Assembly: GCA_949775045.1 (NCBI GenBank)
Contig: OX459100.1
Span: forward strand, 14,440,447-14,504,446
Origin: Metridium senile
Taxonomy: Eukaryota > Cnidaria > Anthozoa > Actiniaria > Metridiidae
Reading direction: 5' to 3'
DNA length: 64,000 bases
Under the pieces are notes generated by a model. The model ran no database searches. It was given only the letters and a program-made list of their open reading frames with translations, and was not told the DNA's origin. The position numbers and the translations under genes were made by a program. Of the stretch, positions 34,286 through 47,959 are shown one piece after another (the first letter of the stretch is position 1; each line of letters opens with the position of its first letter).

Positions 34286-36041
34286 CTAGGCGAACATTTT
34301 GTGCTGAAAACCCCGATCTTTTTGACACATTTTCAGATAACCCTATAGGCCATATTGCATTGTGGGTAGGATTTTGTAGTTTTTTCTAAATAAAATCTTG
34401 CAGATTTATCAGGATGCTCCAATATTCTCAGACATTACTAACAGGATATAGGCGATCATTTTTTGCAGAAAACCCCGATCTTTTTGACACATTTTAAGAT
34501 CCCCCTATAGGCCATATTGCATTCTGGGTAGGATTTTGTAGTTTTTTCTAAATAAAATCTTGCAGATTTATCAGAATGCTCCAATATTCTCACACATTAC
34601 TAACAGGGTCTAGGTCATAATTTTTTGTCGAAAACCCCGATCTTTATGACACATTTAAAGATCACCCTATAGGCCATATTGCATTCTGGGTAGGATTTTG
34701 TAGTTTTTTCTAAATAAAATCTTGCAGACTTATCAGAATGCTCTAATATTCTCAGACATTACTAACAAGGTCTAGGCGATCATTTTTTGTCGAAAACCCC
34801 GATCTTTTTGACCCATTTTAAGATCACCCTATAAGCCAAGTTGCAGTCTTGGTAGGATTTTGTAGTTTTTTCGAAATGAAATCTTTCAGGTATATCAGAA
34901 TGCTCTAAGATTTACAGACATTACTAACAGGGTCTAGGCGAGCATTTTGTGCTGAAAACCCCGATCTTTTTGACACATTTTCAGATAACCCTATAGGCCA
35001 TATTGCATTCTGGGTAGGATTTTGTAGTTTTTTCGAAATGAAATCTTTCAGATTTATCAGAATGCTCCAATATTCTCAGACATTACTAACAGGATATAGG
35101 CGATCATTTTTTGTCGAAAACCCCGATCTTTTTGAAACATTTTAAGATCACCCTATATACCATATTGCATTCTGGGTAGGATTTTGTAGTTTTTTCTAAA
35201 TAAAATCTTGCAGATTTATCAGAATGCTCTAATATTCTCAGAAATTACTAACAAGGTCTAGGCGATGATTTTTTGCCGAAAACCCCGATCTTTTTGACCC
35301 ATTTTAAGATCACCCTATAGGCCAAGTTGCATTGTGGGTAGGATTTTGTAGTTTTTTCTAAATAAAATCTTGCAGACTTATCAGAATGCTCTAATATTCT
35401 TAGACATTACTAACAAGGTCTAGGCGATCATTTTTTGCCGAAAACCCCGATCTTTTTTACCCATTTTAAGATCAGCCTATTCGCCAAGTTGCATTGTGGG
35501 TAGGATTTTGTAGTTTTTTCTAAATAAAATCTTGCAGATTTATCAGAATGCTCTAATATTCTTAGACATTACTAACAGGGTCTAGGCGAGCATTTTGTGC
35601 TGAAAACCCCGATCTTTTTGACACATTTTGAGATCACCCTATAGGCCATATTGCATTCTGGGTAGGATTTTGTAGTTTTTTCGAAATAAAATCTTTGAGG
35701 TATATAGAGAATGCTCCAATATTCTCAGACATTACTAACAGGATATAGGCGATCATTTTTTGCAGTAAACCCCGATCTTTTTGACACATTTTAAGATCCC
35801 CCTATATACCATATTGCATTCTGGGTAGGATTTTGTAGTTTTTTCTAAATGAAATCTTGCAGACTTATCAGAATGCTCTAATATTCTCAGACATTACTAA
35901 CAAGGTCTAGGCGATCATTTTTTGCCGAAAACCCCGATCTTTTTGACCCATTTTAAGATCACCCTATAGGCCATGTTGCATTCTGGGTAGGATTTTGTAG
36001 TTTTTTCTAAATAAAATCTTGCAGACTTATCAGAATGCTCT

Positions 36042-39000
36042 AATATTCTCAGACATTACTAACAGGGTCTAGGCGATCATTTTTTGTCGAAAACCTTGAT
36101 CTTTTTGAAACATTTTAAGATCACCCTATAGGCCATATTGCATTCAGGGTAGGATTTTGTAGTTTTTTCTAAATAAAATCTTGCGGATTTATCAGAATGC
36201 TCTAATATTCTCAGACATTACTAACAAGGTCTAGGCGATCATTTTTTGTCGAAAACCCCGATCTTTTTGACCCATTTTAAGATCACCCTATAAGCCAAGT
36301 TGCAGTCTTGGTAGGATTTTGTAGTTTTTTCGAAATGAAATCTTTCAGGTATATCAGAATGCTCTAAGATTTACAGACATTACTAACAGGGTCTAGGCGA
36401 GCATTTTGTGCTGAAAACCCCGATCTTTTTGACACATTTTCAGATAACCCTATAGGCCATATTGCATTCTGGGTAGGATTTTGTAGTTTTTTCGAAATGA
36501 AATCTTTCAGGTATATCAGAATGCTCTAATATTCTCAGACATTACTAACAAGGTCTAGGCGAGCATTTTGTGCTGAAAACCCCGATCTTTTTGACACATT
36601 TTCAGATAACCCTATAGGCCATATTGCATTCTGGGTAGGATTTTGTAGTTTTTTCTAAATAAAATCTTGCAGATTTATCAGAATGCTCTAATATTCTTAG
36701 ACATTACTAACAAGGTCTAGGCGATCATTTTTTGCCGAAAAGCCCGATCTTTTTGACCCATTTTAAGATCACCCTATTGGCCAAGTTGCATTGTGGGTAG
36801 GATTTTGTAGTTTTTTCTAAATAAAATCTTGCAGACTTATCAGAATGCTCTAATATTCTCAGACATTACTAACAGGGTCTAGGCGATCATTTTTTGCCGA
36901 AAATCCCGATCTTTTTGACACATTTTAAGATCACCCTATAGGCCATATTGCATTCTGGGTAGGATTTTGTAGTTTTCTCTAAATAAAATCTTGCAGACTT
37001 ATCAGAATGCTCTAATATTCTCAGACATTACTAACAGGGTCTAGGTGATCATTTTTTGCCGAAAACTTTGATCTTTTTGAAACATTTTAAGATCACCCTA
37101 TAAGCCATATTGCATTCTGGGTAGGATTTTGTAGTTTTTTCTAAATAAAATCTTGCAGACTTATCAGAATGCTCTAATATTCTCAGACATTACTAACAGG
37201 ATCTAGGCGATCTTTTTTTTGCAGAAAACCCCGATCTTTTTGACACATTTTAAGATCCCCCTATATACCATATTGCATTCTGGGTAGGATTTTGTAGTTT
37301 TTTCTAAATAAAATCTTGCGGATTTATCAGAATGCTCTAATATTCTCAGACATTACTAACAGGATCTAGGCGATCATTTTTTGCAGAAAACCCCGATCTT
37401 TTTGACAAATTTTAAGATCCCCCTATATACCATATTGCATTCTGGGTAGGATTTTGTAGTTTTTTCTAAATAAAATCTTGCGGATTTATCAGAATGCTCT
37501 AATATTCTCAGACATTACTAACAAGGTCTAGGCGATCATTTTTTGCCGAAAACACCGATCTTTTTGACCCATTTTAAGATCCATCTATATGCCATATTGC
37601 ATTGTGGGTAGGATTTTGTAGTTTTTTCTAAATAAAATCTTGCAGATTTATCAGAATGCTCTAATATTCTCAGACATTACTAACAGGGTCTAGGCGATCA
37701 TTTTTTGTCGAAAATCCCGATCTTTTTGAAACAGTTTAAGATCACCCTATAGGCCATATTGCATTCTGGGTAGGATTTTGTAGTTTTTTCTAAATAAAAT
37801 CTTGCGGATTTATCAGAATGCTCTAATATTCTCAGACATTACTAACAAGGTCTAGGCGAGCATTTTGTGTCGAAAACCCCGATCTTTTTGACACATTTTC
37901 AGATCACCCTATAGGCCATATTGCATTCTGGGTAGGATTTTGTAGTTTTTTCTAAATAAAATCTTGCAGATTTATCAGAATGCTCCAATATTCTCAGACA
38001 TTACTAACAGGGTCTAGGCGATCATTTTTTGTCGAAAACCCCGATCTTTTTGAAACATTTTAAGATCACCCTATAGGCCATATTGCATTCTGGGTAGGAT
38101 TTTGTAGTTTTTTCTAAATAAAATCTTGAGGATTTATCAGAATGCGCTAATATTCTCAGACATTACTAACAGGGTCTAGGCGATCATTTTTTGCCGAAAA
38201 CTCCGATCTTTTTGACACATTTTAAGATCCCCCTATATGCCATATTGCATTCTGGGTAGGATTTTGTAGTTTTTTCTAAATAAAATCTTGCGGATTTATG
38301 AGAATGCTCTAATATTCTCAGACATTACTAACAGGGTCTAGGCGATCATTTTTTGTCGAAAACCTTGATCTTTTTGAAACATTTTAAGATCACCCTATAG
38401 GCCATATTGCATTCAGGGTAGGATTTTGTAGTTTTTTCTAAATAAAATCTTGCGGATTTATCAGAATGCTCTAATATTCTCAGACATTACTAACAAGGTC
38501 TAGGCGATCATTTTTTGTCGAAAACCCCGATCTTTTTGACCCATTTTAAGATCACCCTATAAGCCAAGTTGCAGTCTTGGTAGGATTTTGTAGTTTTTTC
38601 GAAATGAAATCTTTCAGGTATATCAGAATGCTCTAAGATTTACAGACATTACTAACAGGGTCTAGGCGAGCATTTTGTGCTGAAAACCCCGATCTTTTTG
38701 ACACATTTTCAGATAACCCTATAGGCCATATTGCATTCTGGGTAGGATTTTGTAGTTTTTTCGAAATGAAATCTTTCAGGTATATCAGAATGCTCTAATA
38801 TTCTCAGACATTACTAACAAGGTCTAGGCGAGCATTTTGTGCTGAAAACCCCGATCTTTTTGACACATTTTCAGATAACCCTATAGGCCATATTGCATTC
38901 TGGGTAGGATTTTGTAGTTTTTTCTAAATAAAATCTTGCAGATTTATCAGAATGCTCTAATATTCTTAGACATTACTAACAAGGTCTAGGCGATCATTTT

Positions 39001-40558
39001 TTGCCGAAAAGCCCGATCTTTTTGACCCATTTTAAGATCACCCTATTGGCCAAGTTGCATTGTGGGTAGGATTTTGTAGTTTTTTCTAAATAAAATCTTG
39101 CAGACTTATCAGAATGCTCTAATATTCTCAGACATTACTAACAGGGTCTAGGCGATCATTTTTTGCCGAAAATCCCGATCTTTTTGACACATTTTAAGAT
39201 CACCCTATAGGCCATATTGCATTCTGGGTAGGATTTTGTAGTTTTCTCTAAATAAAATCTTGCAGACTTATCAGAATGCTCTAATATTCTCAGACATTAC
39301 TAACAGGGTCTAGGTGATCATTTTTTGCCGAAAACTTTGATCTTTTTGAAACATTTTAAGATCACCCTATAAGCCATATTGCATTCTGGGTAGGATTTTG
39401 TAGTTTTTTCTAAATAAAATCTTGCAGACTTATCAGAATGCTCTAATATTCTCAGACATTACTAACAGGATCTAGGCGATCTTTTTTTTGCAGAAAACCC
39501 CGATCTTTTTGACACATTTTAAGATCCCCCTATATACCATATTGCATTCTGGGTAGGATTTTGTAGTTTTTTCTAAATAAAATCTTGCGGATTTATCAGA
39601 ATGCTCTAATATTCTCAGACATTACTAACAGGATCTAGGCGATCATTTTTTGCAGAAAACCCCGATCTTTTTGACAAATTTTAAGATCCCCCTATATACC
39701 ATATTGCATTCTGGGTAGGATTTTGTAGTTTTTTCTAAATAAAATCTTGCGGATTTATCAGAATGCTCTAATATTCTCAGACATTACTAACAAGGTCTAG
39801 GCGATCATTTTTTGCCGAAAACACCGATCTTTTTGACCCATTTTAAGATCCATCTATATGCCATATTGCATTGTGGGTAGGATTTTGTAGTTTTTTCTAA
39901 ATAAAATCTTGCAGATTTATCAGAATGCTCTAATATTCTCAGACATTACTAACAGGGTCTAGGCGATCATTTTTTGTCGAAAATCCCGATCTTTTTGAAA
40001 CAGTTTAAGATCACCCTATAGGCCATATTGCATTCTGGGTAGGATTTTGTAGTTTTTTCTAAATAAAATCTTGCGGATTTATCAGAATGCTCTAATATTC
40101 TCAGACATTACTAACAAGGTCTAGGCGAGCATTTTGTGTCGAAAACCCCGATCTTTTTGACACATTTTCAGATCACCCTATAGGCCATATTGCATTCTGG
40201 GTAGGATTTTGTAGTTTTTTCTAAATAAAATCTTGCAGATTTATCAGAATGCTCCAATATTCTCAGACATTACTAACAGGGTCTAGGCGATCATTTTTTG
40301 TCGAAAACCCCGATCTTTTTGAAACATTTTAAGATCACCCTATAGGCCATATTGCATTCTGGGTAGGATTTTGTAGTTTTTTCTAAATAAAATCTTGAGG
40401 ATTTATCAGAATGCGCTAATATTCTCAGACATTACTAACAGGGTCTAGGCGATCATTTTTTGCCGAAAACTCCGATCTTTTTGACACATTTTAAGATCCC
40501 CCTATATGCCATATTGCATTCTGGGTAGGATTTTGTAGTTTTTTCTAAATAAAATCTT
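36042..40558 (+). repeat. 2,269-bp (14-monomer) tandem duplication
   Basis: Copies about 36042-38290 and 38311-40558. Markers at constant 2,269-bp offset: GCGGATTTAT 36183/38452, AAGCCCGATC 36740/39009 and TCTTTTTTTT 37211/39480. I found no difference between copies at the places compared, so this is one of the youngest large duplications here. The offset is 14 monomers plus 1 base, from one extra T shared by both copies. Confidence 0.9.
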
Positions 40559-43500
40559 GAGGATTTATCAGAATGCGCTAATATTCTCAGACATTACTAA
40601 CAGGGTCTAGGCGATCATTTGTTGCCGAAAACCCCGATCTTTTTGAACATTTTAAGATCACCCTATAGGCCATGTTGCATTCTGGGTAGGATTTTGTAGT
40701 TTTTTCTAAATAAAATCTTGAGGATTTATCAGAATGCGCTAATATTCTCAGACATTACTAACAGGGTCTAGGCGATCATTTTTTGCCGAAAACCCCGATC
40801 TTTTTGAACATTTTAAGATCACCCTATAGGCCATGTTGCATTCTGGGTAGGATTTTGTAGTTTTTTCTAAACGAAATCTTGCAGATTTATCAGAATGCTC
40901 TAATATTCTCAGACATTACTAACAGGGTCTAGGCGATCATTTTTTGTCGAAAACCCCGATCTTTTTGAAACATTTTAAGATCACCCTATAGGCCATATTG
41001 CATTCTGGGTAGGATTTTGTAGTTTTTTCTAAATAAAATCTTGCGGATTTATCAGAATGCTCTAATATTCTCAGACATTACTAACAAGGTCTAGGCGATC
41101 ATTTTTTGCCGAAAACACCGATCTTTTTGACCCATTTTAAGATCCATCTATATGCCATATTGCATTCTGGGTAGGATTTTGTAGTTTTTTCTAAATAAAA
41201 TCTTGCAGATTTATCAGAATGCTCTAATATTCTCAGACATTACTAACAGGGTCTAGGCGATCATTTTTTGTCGAAAACCCCGATCTTTTTGAAACAGTTT
41301 AAGATCACCCTATAGGCCATATTGCATTCTGGGTAGGATTTTGTAGTTTTTTCTAAATAAAATCTTGCAGACTTATCAGAATGCTCTAATATTCTCAGAC
41401 ATTACTAACAGGGTCTAGGTGATCATTTTTTGCCGAAAACCTTGATCTTTTTGAAACATTTTAAGATCACCCTATAGGCCATATTGCATTCTGGGTAGGA
41501 TTTTGTAGTTTTTTCTAAATAAAATCTTGCGGATTTATCAGAATGCTCTAATATTCTCAGACATTACTAACAAGGTCTAGGCGAGCATTTTGTGTCGAAA
41601 ACCCCGATCTTTTTGACACATTTTCAGATCACCCTATAGGCCATATTGCATTCTGGGTAGGATTTTGTAGTTTTTTCTAAATAAAATCTTGCAGATTTAT
41701 CAGAATGCTCCAATATTCTCAGACATTACTAACAGGGTCTAGGCGATCATTTTTTGTCGAAAACCCCGATCTTTTTGAAACATTTTAAGATCACCCTATA
41801 GGCCATATTGCATTCTGGGTAGGATTTTGTAGTTTTTTCTAAATAAAATCTTGAGGATTTATCAGAATGCGCTAATATTCTCAGACATTACTAACAGGGT
41901 CTAGGCGATCATTTGTTGCCGAAAACCCCGATCTTTTTGAACATTTTAAGATCACCCTATAGGCCATGTTGCATTCTGGGTAGGATTTTGTAGTTTTTTC
42001 TAAATAAAATCTTGAGGATTTATCAGAATGCGCTAATATTCTCAGACATTACTAACAGGGTCTAGGCGATCATTTTTTGCCGAAAACCCCGATCTTTTTG
42101 AACATTTTAAGATCACCCTATAGGCCATGTTGCATTCTGGGTAGGATTTTGTAGTTTTTTCTAAACGAAATCTTGCAGATTTATCAGAATGCTCTAATAT
42201 TCTCAGACATTACTAACAGGGTCTAGGCGATCATTTTTTGTCGAAAACCCCGATCTTTTTGAAACATTTTAAGATCACCCTATAGGCCATATTGCATTCT
42301 GGGTAGGATTTTGTAGTTTTTTCTAAATAAAATCTTGCGGATTTATCAGAATGCTCTAATATTCTCAGACATTACTAACAAGGTCTAGGCGATCATTTTT
42401 TGCCGAAAACACCGATCTTTTTGACAAATTTTAAGATCCCCCTATATACCATATTGCATTCTGGGTAGGATTTTGTAGTTTTTTCTAAATAAAATCTTGC
42501 GGATTTATCAGAATGCTCTAATATTCTCAGACATTACTAACAAGGTCTAGGCGATCATTTTTTGCCGAAAACACCGATCTTTTTGACCCATTTTAAGATC
42601 CATCTATATGCCATATTGCATTGTGGGTAGGATTTTGTAGTTTTTTCTAAATAAAATCTTGCAGATTTATCAGAATGCTCTAATATTCTCAGACATTACT
42701 AACAGGGTCTAGGCGATCATTTTTTGTCGAAAATCCCGATCTTTTTGAAACAGTTTAAGATCACCCTATAGGCCATATTGCATTCTGGGTAGGATTTTGT
42801 AGTTTTTTCTAAATAAAATCTTGCGGATTTATCAGAATGCTCTAATATTCTCAGACATTACTAACAAGGTCTAGGCGAGCATTTTGTGTCGAAAACCCCG
42901 ATCTTTTTGACACATTTTCAGATCACCCTATAGGCCATATTGCATTCTGGGTAGGATTTTGTAGTTTTTTCTAAATAAAATCTTGCAGATTTATCAGAAT
43001 GCTCCAATATTCTCAGACATTACTAACAGGGTCTAGGCGATCATTTTTTGTCGAAAACCCCGATCTTTTTGAAACATTTTAAGATCACCCTATAGGCCAT
43101 ATTGCATTCTGGGTAGGATTTTGTAGTTTTTTCTAAATAAAATCTTGAGGATTTATCAGAATGCGCTAATATTCTCAGACATTACTAACAGGGTCTAGTC
43201 GATCATTTTTTGCCGAAAACTCCGATCTTTTTGACACATTTTAAGATCCCCCTATATGCCATATTGCATTCTGGGTAGGATTTTGTAGTTTTTTCTAAAT
43301 AAAATCTTGAGGATTTATCAGAATGCGCTAATATTCTCAGACATTACTAACAGGGTCTAGGCGATCATTTGTTGCCGAAAACCCCGATCTTTTTGAACAT
43401 TTTAAGATCACCCTATAGGCCATGTTGCATTCTGGGTAGGATTTTGTAGTTTTTTCTAAATAAAATCTTGAGGATTTATCAGAATGCGCTAATATTCTCA

Positions 43501-44663
43501 GACATTACTAACAGGGTCTAGGCGATCATTTTTTGCCGAAAACCCCGATCTTTTTGAACATTTTAAGATCACCCTATAGGCCATGTTGCATTCTGGGTAG
43601 GATTTTGTAGTTTTTTCTAAACGAAATCTTGCAGATTTATCAGAATGCTCTAATATTCTCAGACATTACTAACAGGGTCTAGGCGATCATTTTTTGTCGA
43701 AAACCCCGATCTTTTTGAAACATTTTAAGATCACCCTATAGGCCATATTGCATTCTGGGTAGGATTTTGTAGTTTTTTCTAAATAAAATCTTGCGGATTT
43801 ATCAGAATGCTCTAATATTCTCAGACATTACTAACAAGGTCTAGGCGATCATTTTTTGCCGAAAACACCGATCTTTTTGACCCATTTTAAGATCCATCTA
43901 TATGCCATATTGCATTCTGGGTAGGATTTTGTAGTTTTTTCTAAATAAAATCTTGCAGATTTATCAGAATGCTCTAATATTCTCAGACATTACTAACAGG
44001 GTCTAGGCGATCATTTTTTGTCGAAAACCCCGATCTTTTTGAAACAGTTTAAGATCACCCTATAGGCCATATTGCATTCTGGGTAGGATTTTGTAGTTTT
44101 TTCTAAATAAAATCTTGCAGACTTATCAGAATGCTCTAATATTCTCAGACATTACTAACAGGGTCTAGGTGATCATTTTTTGCCGAAAACCTTGATCTTT
44201 TTGAAACATTTTAAGATCACCCTATAGGCCATATTGCATTCTGGGTAGGATTTTGTAGTTTTTTCTAAATAAAATCTTGCGGATTTATCAGAATGCTCTA
44301 ATATTCTCAGACATTACTAACAAGGTCTAGGCGAGCATTTTGTGTCGAAAACCCCGATCTTTTTGACACATTTTCAGATCACCCTATAGGCCATATTGCA
44401 TTCTGGGTAGGATTTTGTAGTTTTTTCTAAATAAAATCTTGCAGATTTATCAGAATGCTCCAATATTCTCAGACATTACTAACAGGGTCTAGGCGATCAT
44501 TTTTTGTCGAAAACCCCGATCTTTTTGAAACATTTTAAGATCACCCTATAGGCCATATTGCATTCTGGGTAGGATTTTGTAGTTTTTTCTAAATAAAATC
44601 TTGAGGATTTATCAGAATGCGCTAATATTCTCAGACATTACTAACAGGGTCTAGGCGATCATT
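39665..44663 (+). repeat. 2,750-bp tandem duplication overlapping the previous one
   Basis: About 39665-42414 duplicated as 42415-44663, the second copy shorter. Offsets of 2,750 bp hold for ACACCGATC 39821/42571, GTTGCCG 40621/43371, the GGTGATC monomer 41419/44169 and GCGAGCATTTTGTGTCG 41581/44331. It starts inside the second copy of the 2,269-bp duplication, so it happened later. Confidence 0.85.
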
Positions 44664-45680
44664 TTTTGCCGAAAACTCCGATCTTTTTGACACATTTTAA
44701 GATCCCCCTATATGCAATATTGCATTCTGGGTAGGATTTTGTAGTTTTTTCTAAATAAAATCTTGAGGATTTATCAGAATGCGCTAATATTCTCAGACAT
44801 TACTAACAGGGTCTAGGCGATCATTTGTTGCCGAAAACCCCGATCTTTTTGAACATTTTAAGATCACCCTATAGGCCATGTTGCATTCTGGGTAGGATTT
44901 TGTAGTTTTTTCTAAATAAAATCTTGAGGATTTATCAGAATGCGCTAATATTCTCAGACATTACTAACAGGGTCTAGGCGATCATTTTTTGCCGAAAACC
45001 CCGATCTTTTTGAACATTTTAAGATCACCCTATAGGCCATGTTGCATTCTGGGTAGGATTTTGTAGTTTTTTCTAAACGAAATCTTGCAGATTTATCAGA
45101 ATGCTCTAATATTCTCAGACATTACTAACAGGGTCTAGGCGATCATTTTTTGTCGAAAACCCCGATCTTTTTGAAACATTTTAAGATCACCCTATAGGCC
45201 ATATTGCATTCTGGGTAGGATTTTGTAGTTTTTTCTAAATAAAATCTTGCGGATTTATCAGAATGCTCTAATATTCTCAGACATTACTAACAAGGTCTAG
45301 GCGATCATTTTTTGCCGAAAACACCGATCTTTTTGACCCATTTTAAGATCCATCTATATGCCATATTGCATTCTGGGTAGGATTTTGTAGTTTTTTCTAA
45401 ATAAAATCTTGCAGATTTATCAGAATGCTCTAATATTCTCAGACATTACTAACAGGGTCTAGGCGATCATTTTTTGTCGAAAACCCCGATCTTTTTGAAA
45501 CAGTTTAAGATCACCCTATAGGCCATATTGCATTCTGGGTAGGATTTTGTAGTTTTTTCTAAATAAAATCTTGCAGACTTATCAGAATGCTCTAATATTC
45601 TCAAACATTACTAACAGGGTCTAGGTGATCATTTTTTGCCGAAAACCTTGATCTTTTTGAAACATTTTAAGATCACCCTA
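43190..45680 (+). repeat. 1,456-bp (9-monomer) repeat
   Basis: The GTTGCCG monomer at 43371 recurs at 44827 and the GGTGATC monomer follows the same 1,456-bp offset (44167/45623). The copies diverge near 44226/45682 (TAGGCCATATT versus TAGGTCATGTT). A related 1,294-bp spacing (40621/41915) lacks one monomer type. Confidence 0.78.
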
Positions 45681-47959
45681 TAGGTCATGTTGCATTCTGG
45701 GTAGGATTTTGTAGTTTTTTCTAAATAAAATCTTGCAGACTTATCAGAATGCTCTAATATTCTCAGACATTACTAACAGGGTCTAGGCGATCATTTTTTG
45801 CCGAAAACCCCGATCTTTTTGACACATTTTAAGATCCCCCTATAGGTCATGTTGCATTCTGGGTAGGATTTTGTAGTTTTTTCTAAATGAAATCTTGCGG
45901 ATTTATCAGAATGCTCTTATATTCTCAGACATTACTAACAAGGTCTAGGCGATCATTTTTTGCCGAAAACCCCGATCTTTTTGACCCATTTTAAGATCCA
46001 TCTATAGGCCATATTGCACTCTTGGTAGGATTTTGTAGTTTTTTCTAAATAAAATCTTGCAGACTTATCAGAATGCTCTAATATTCTCAGACATTACTAA
46101 CAGGAACTAGGCGATCATTTTTTGCAGAAAACCCCGATCTTTTTGACACATTTTAAGATCCCCCTATATACCATATTGCATTCTGGGTAGGATTTTGTAG
46201 TTTTTTCTAAATAAAATCTTGCGGATTTATCAGAATGCTCTAATATTCTCAGACATTACTAACAGGATCTAGGCGATCATTTTTTGCAGAAAACCCCGAT
46301 CTTTTTGACACATTTTAAGATCACCCTATAGGCCATATTGCATTCTGGGTAGGATTTTGTAGTTTTTTCTAAATAAAATCTTGCAGATTTATCAGAATGC
46401 TCCAATATTCTCAGACATTACTAACAGGGTCTAGGCGATCATTTTTTGTCGAAAACCCCGATCTTTTTGAAACATTTTAAGATCACCCTATAGGCCATAT
46501 TGCATTCTGGGTAGGATTTTGTAGTTTTTTCTAAATAAAATCTTGAGGATTTATCAGAATGCGCTAATATTCTCAGACATTACTAACAGGGTCTAGGCGA
46601 TCATTTTTTGCCGAAAACTCCGATCTTTTTGACACATTTTAAGATCCCCCTATATGCCATATTGCATTCTGGGTAGGATTTTGTAGTTTTTTCTAAATAA
46701 AATCTTGAGGATTTATCAGAATGCGCTAATATTCTCAGACATTACTAACAGGGTCTAGGCGATCATTTGTTGCCGAAAACCCCGATCTTTTTGAACATTT
46801 TAAGATCACCCTATAGGCCATGTTGCATTCTGGGTAGGATTTTGTAGTTTTTTCTAAATAAAATCTTGAGGATTTATCAGAATGCGCTAATATTCTCAGA
46901 CATTACTAACAGGGTCTAGGCGATCATTTTTTGCCGAAAACCCCGATCTTTTTGAACATTTTAAGATCACCCTATAGGCCATGTTGCATTCTGGGTAGGA
47001 TTTTGTAGTTTTTTCTAAACGAAATCTTGCAGATTTATCAGAATGCTCTAATATTCTCAGACATTACAAACAGGGTCTAGGCGATCATTTTTTGTCGAAA
47101 ACCCCGATCTTTTTGAAACATTTTAAGATCACCCTATAGGCCATATTGCATTCTGGGTAGGATTTTGTATTTTTTTCTAAATAAAATCTTGCGGATTTAT
47201 CAGAATGCTCTAATATTCTCAGACATTACTAACAAGGTCTAGGCGATCATTTTTTGCTGAAAACACCGATCTTTTTGACCCATTTTAAGATCCATCTATA
47301 TGCCATATTGCATTCTGGGTAGGATTTTGTAGTTTTTTCTAAATAAAATCTTGCAGATTTATCAGAATGCTCTAATATTCTCAGACATTACTAACAGGGT
47401 CTAGGCGATCATTTTTTGTCGAAAACCCCGATCTTTTTGAAACAGTTTAAGATCACCCTATAGGCCATATTGCATTCTGGGTAGGATTTTGTAGTTTTTT
47501 CTAAATAAAATCTTGCAGACTTATCAGAATGCTCTAATATTCTCAGACATTACTAACAGGGTCTAGGTGATCATTTTTTGCCAAAAACCTTGATCTTTTT
47601 GAAACATTTTAAGATCACCCTATAGGTCATGTTGCATTCTGGGTAGGATTTTGTAGTTTTTTCTAAATAAAATCTTGCAGATTTATCAGAATGCTCTAAT
47701 ATTCTCAGACATTACTAACAGGGTCTAGGCGATCATTTTTTGCCGAAAACCCCGATCTTTTTGACACATTTTAAGATCCCCCTATAGGTCATGTTGCATT
47801 CTGGGTAGGATTTTGTAGTTTTTTCTAAATGAAATCTTGCGGATTTATCAGAATGCTCTTATATTCTCAGACATTACTAACAAGGTCTAGGCGATCATTT
47901 TTTGCCGAAAACCCCGATCTTTTTGACCCATTTTAAGATCCATCTATAGGCCATATTGC
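44374..47959 (+). repeat. Blocks at 1,942-bp (12-monomer) offset
   Basis: About 44374-46017 matches 46316-47959. Markers: GTTGCCG 44827/46769, CTAGGTGA 45621/47563, TAGGTCATGTT 45681/47623 and GCTCTTATATTC 45913/47855. It overlaps the 1,456-bp repeat, giving a chain of nested events across 39.6-48 kb. Confidence 0.8.
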
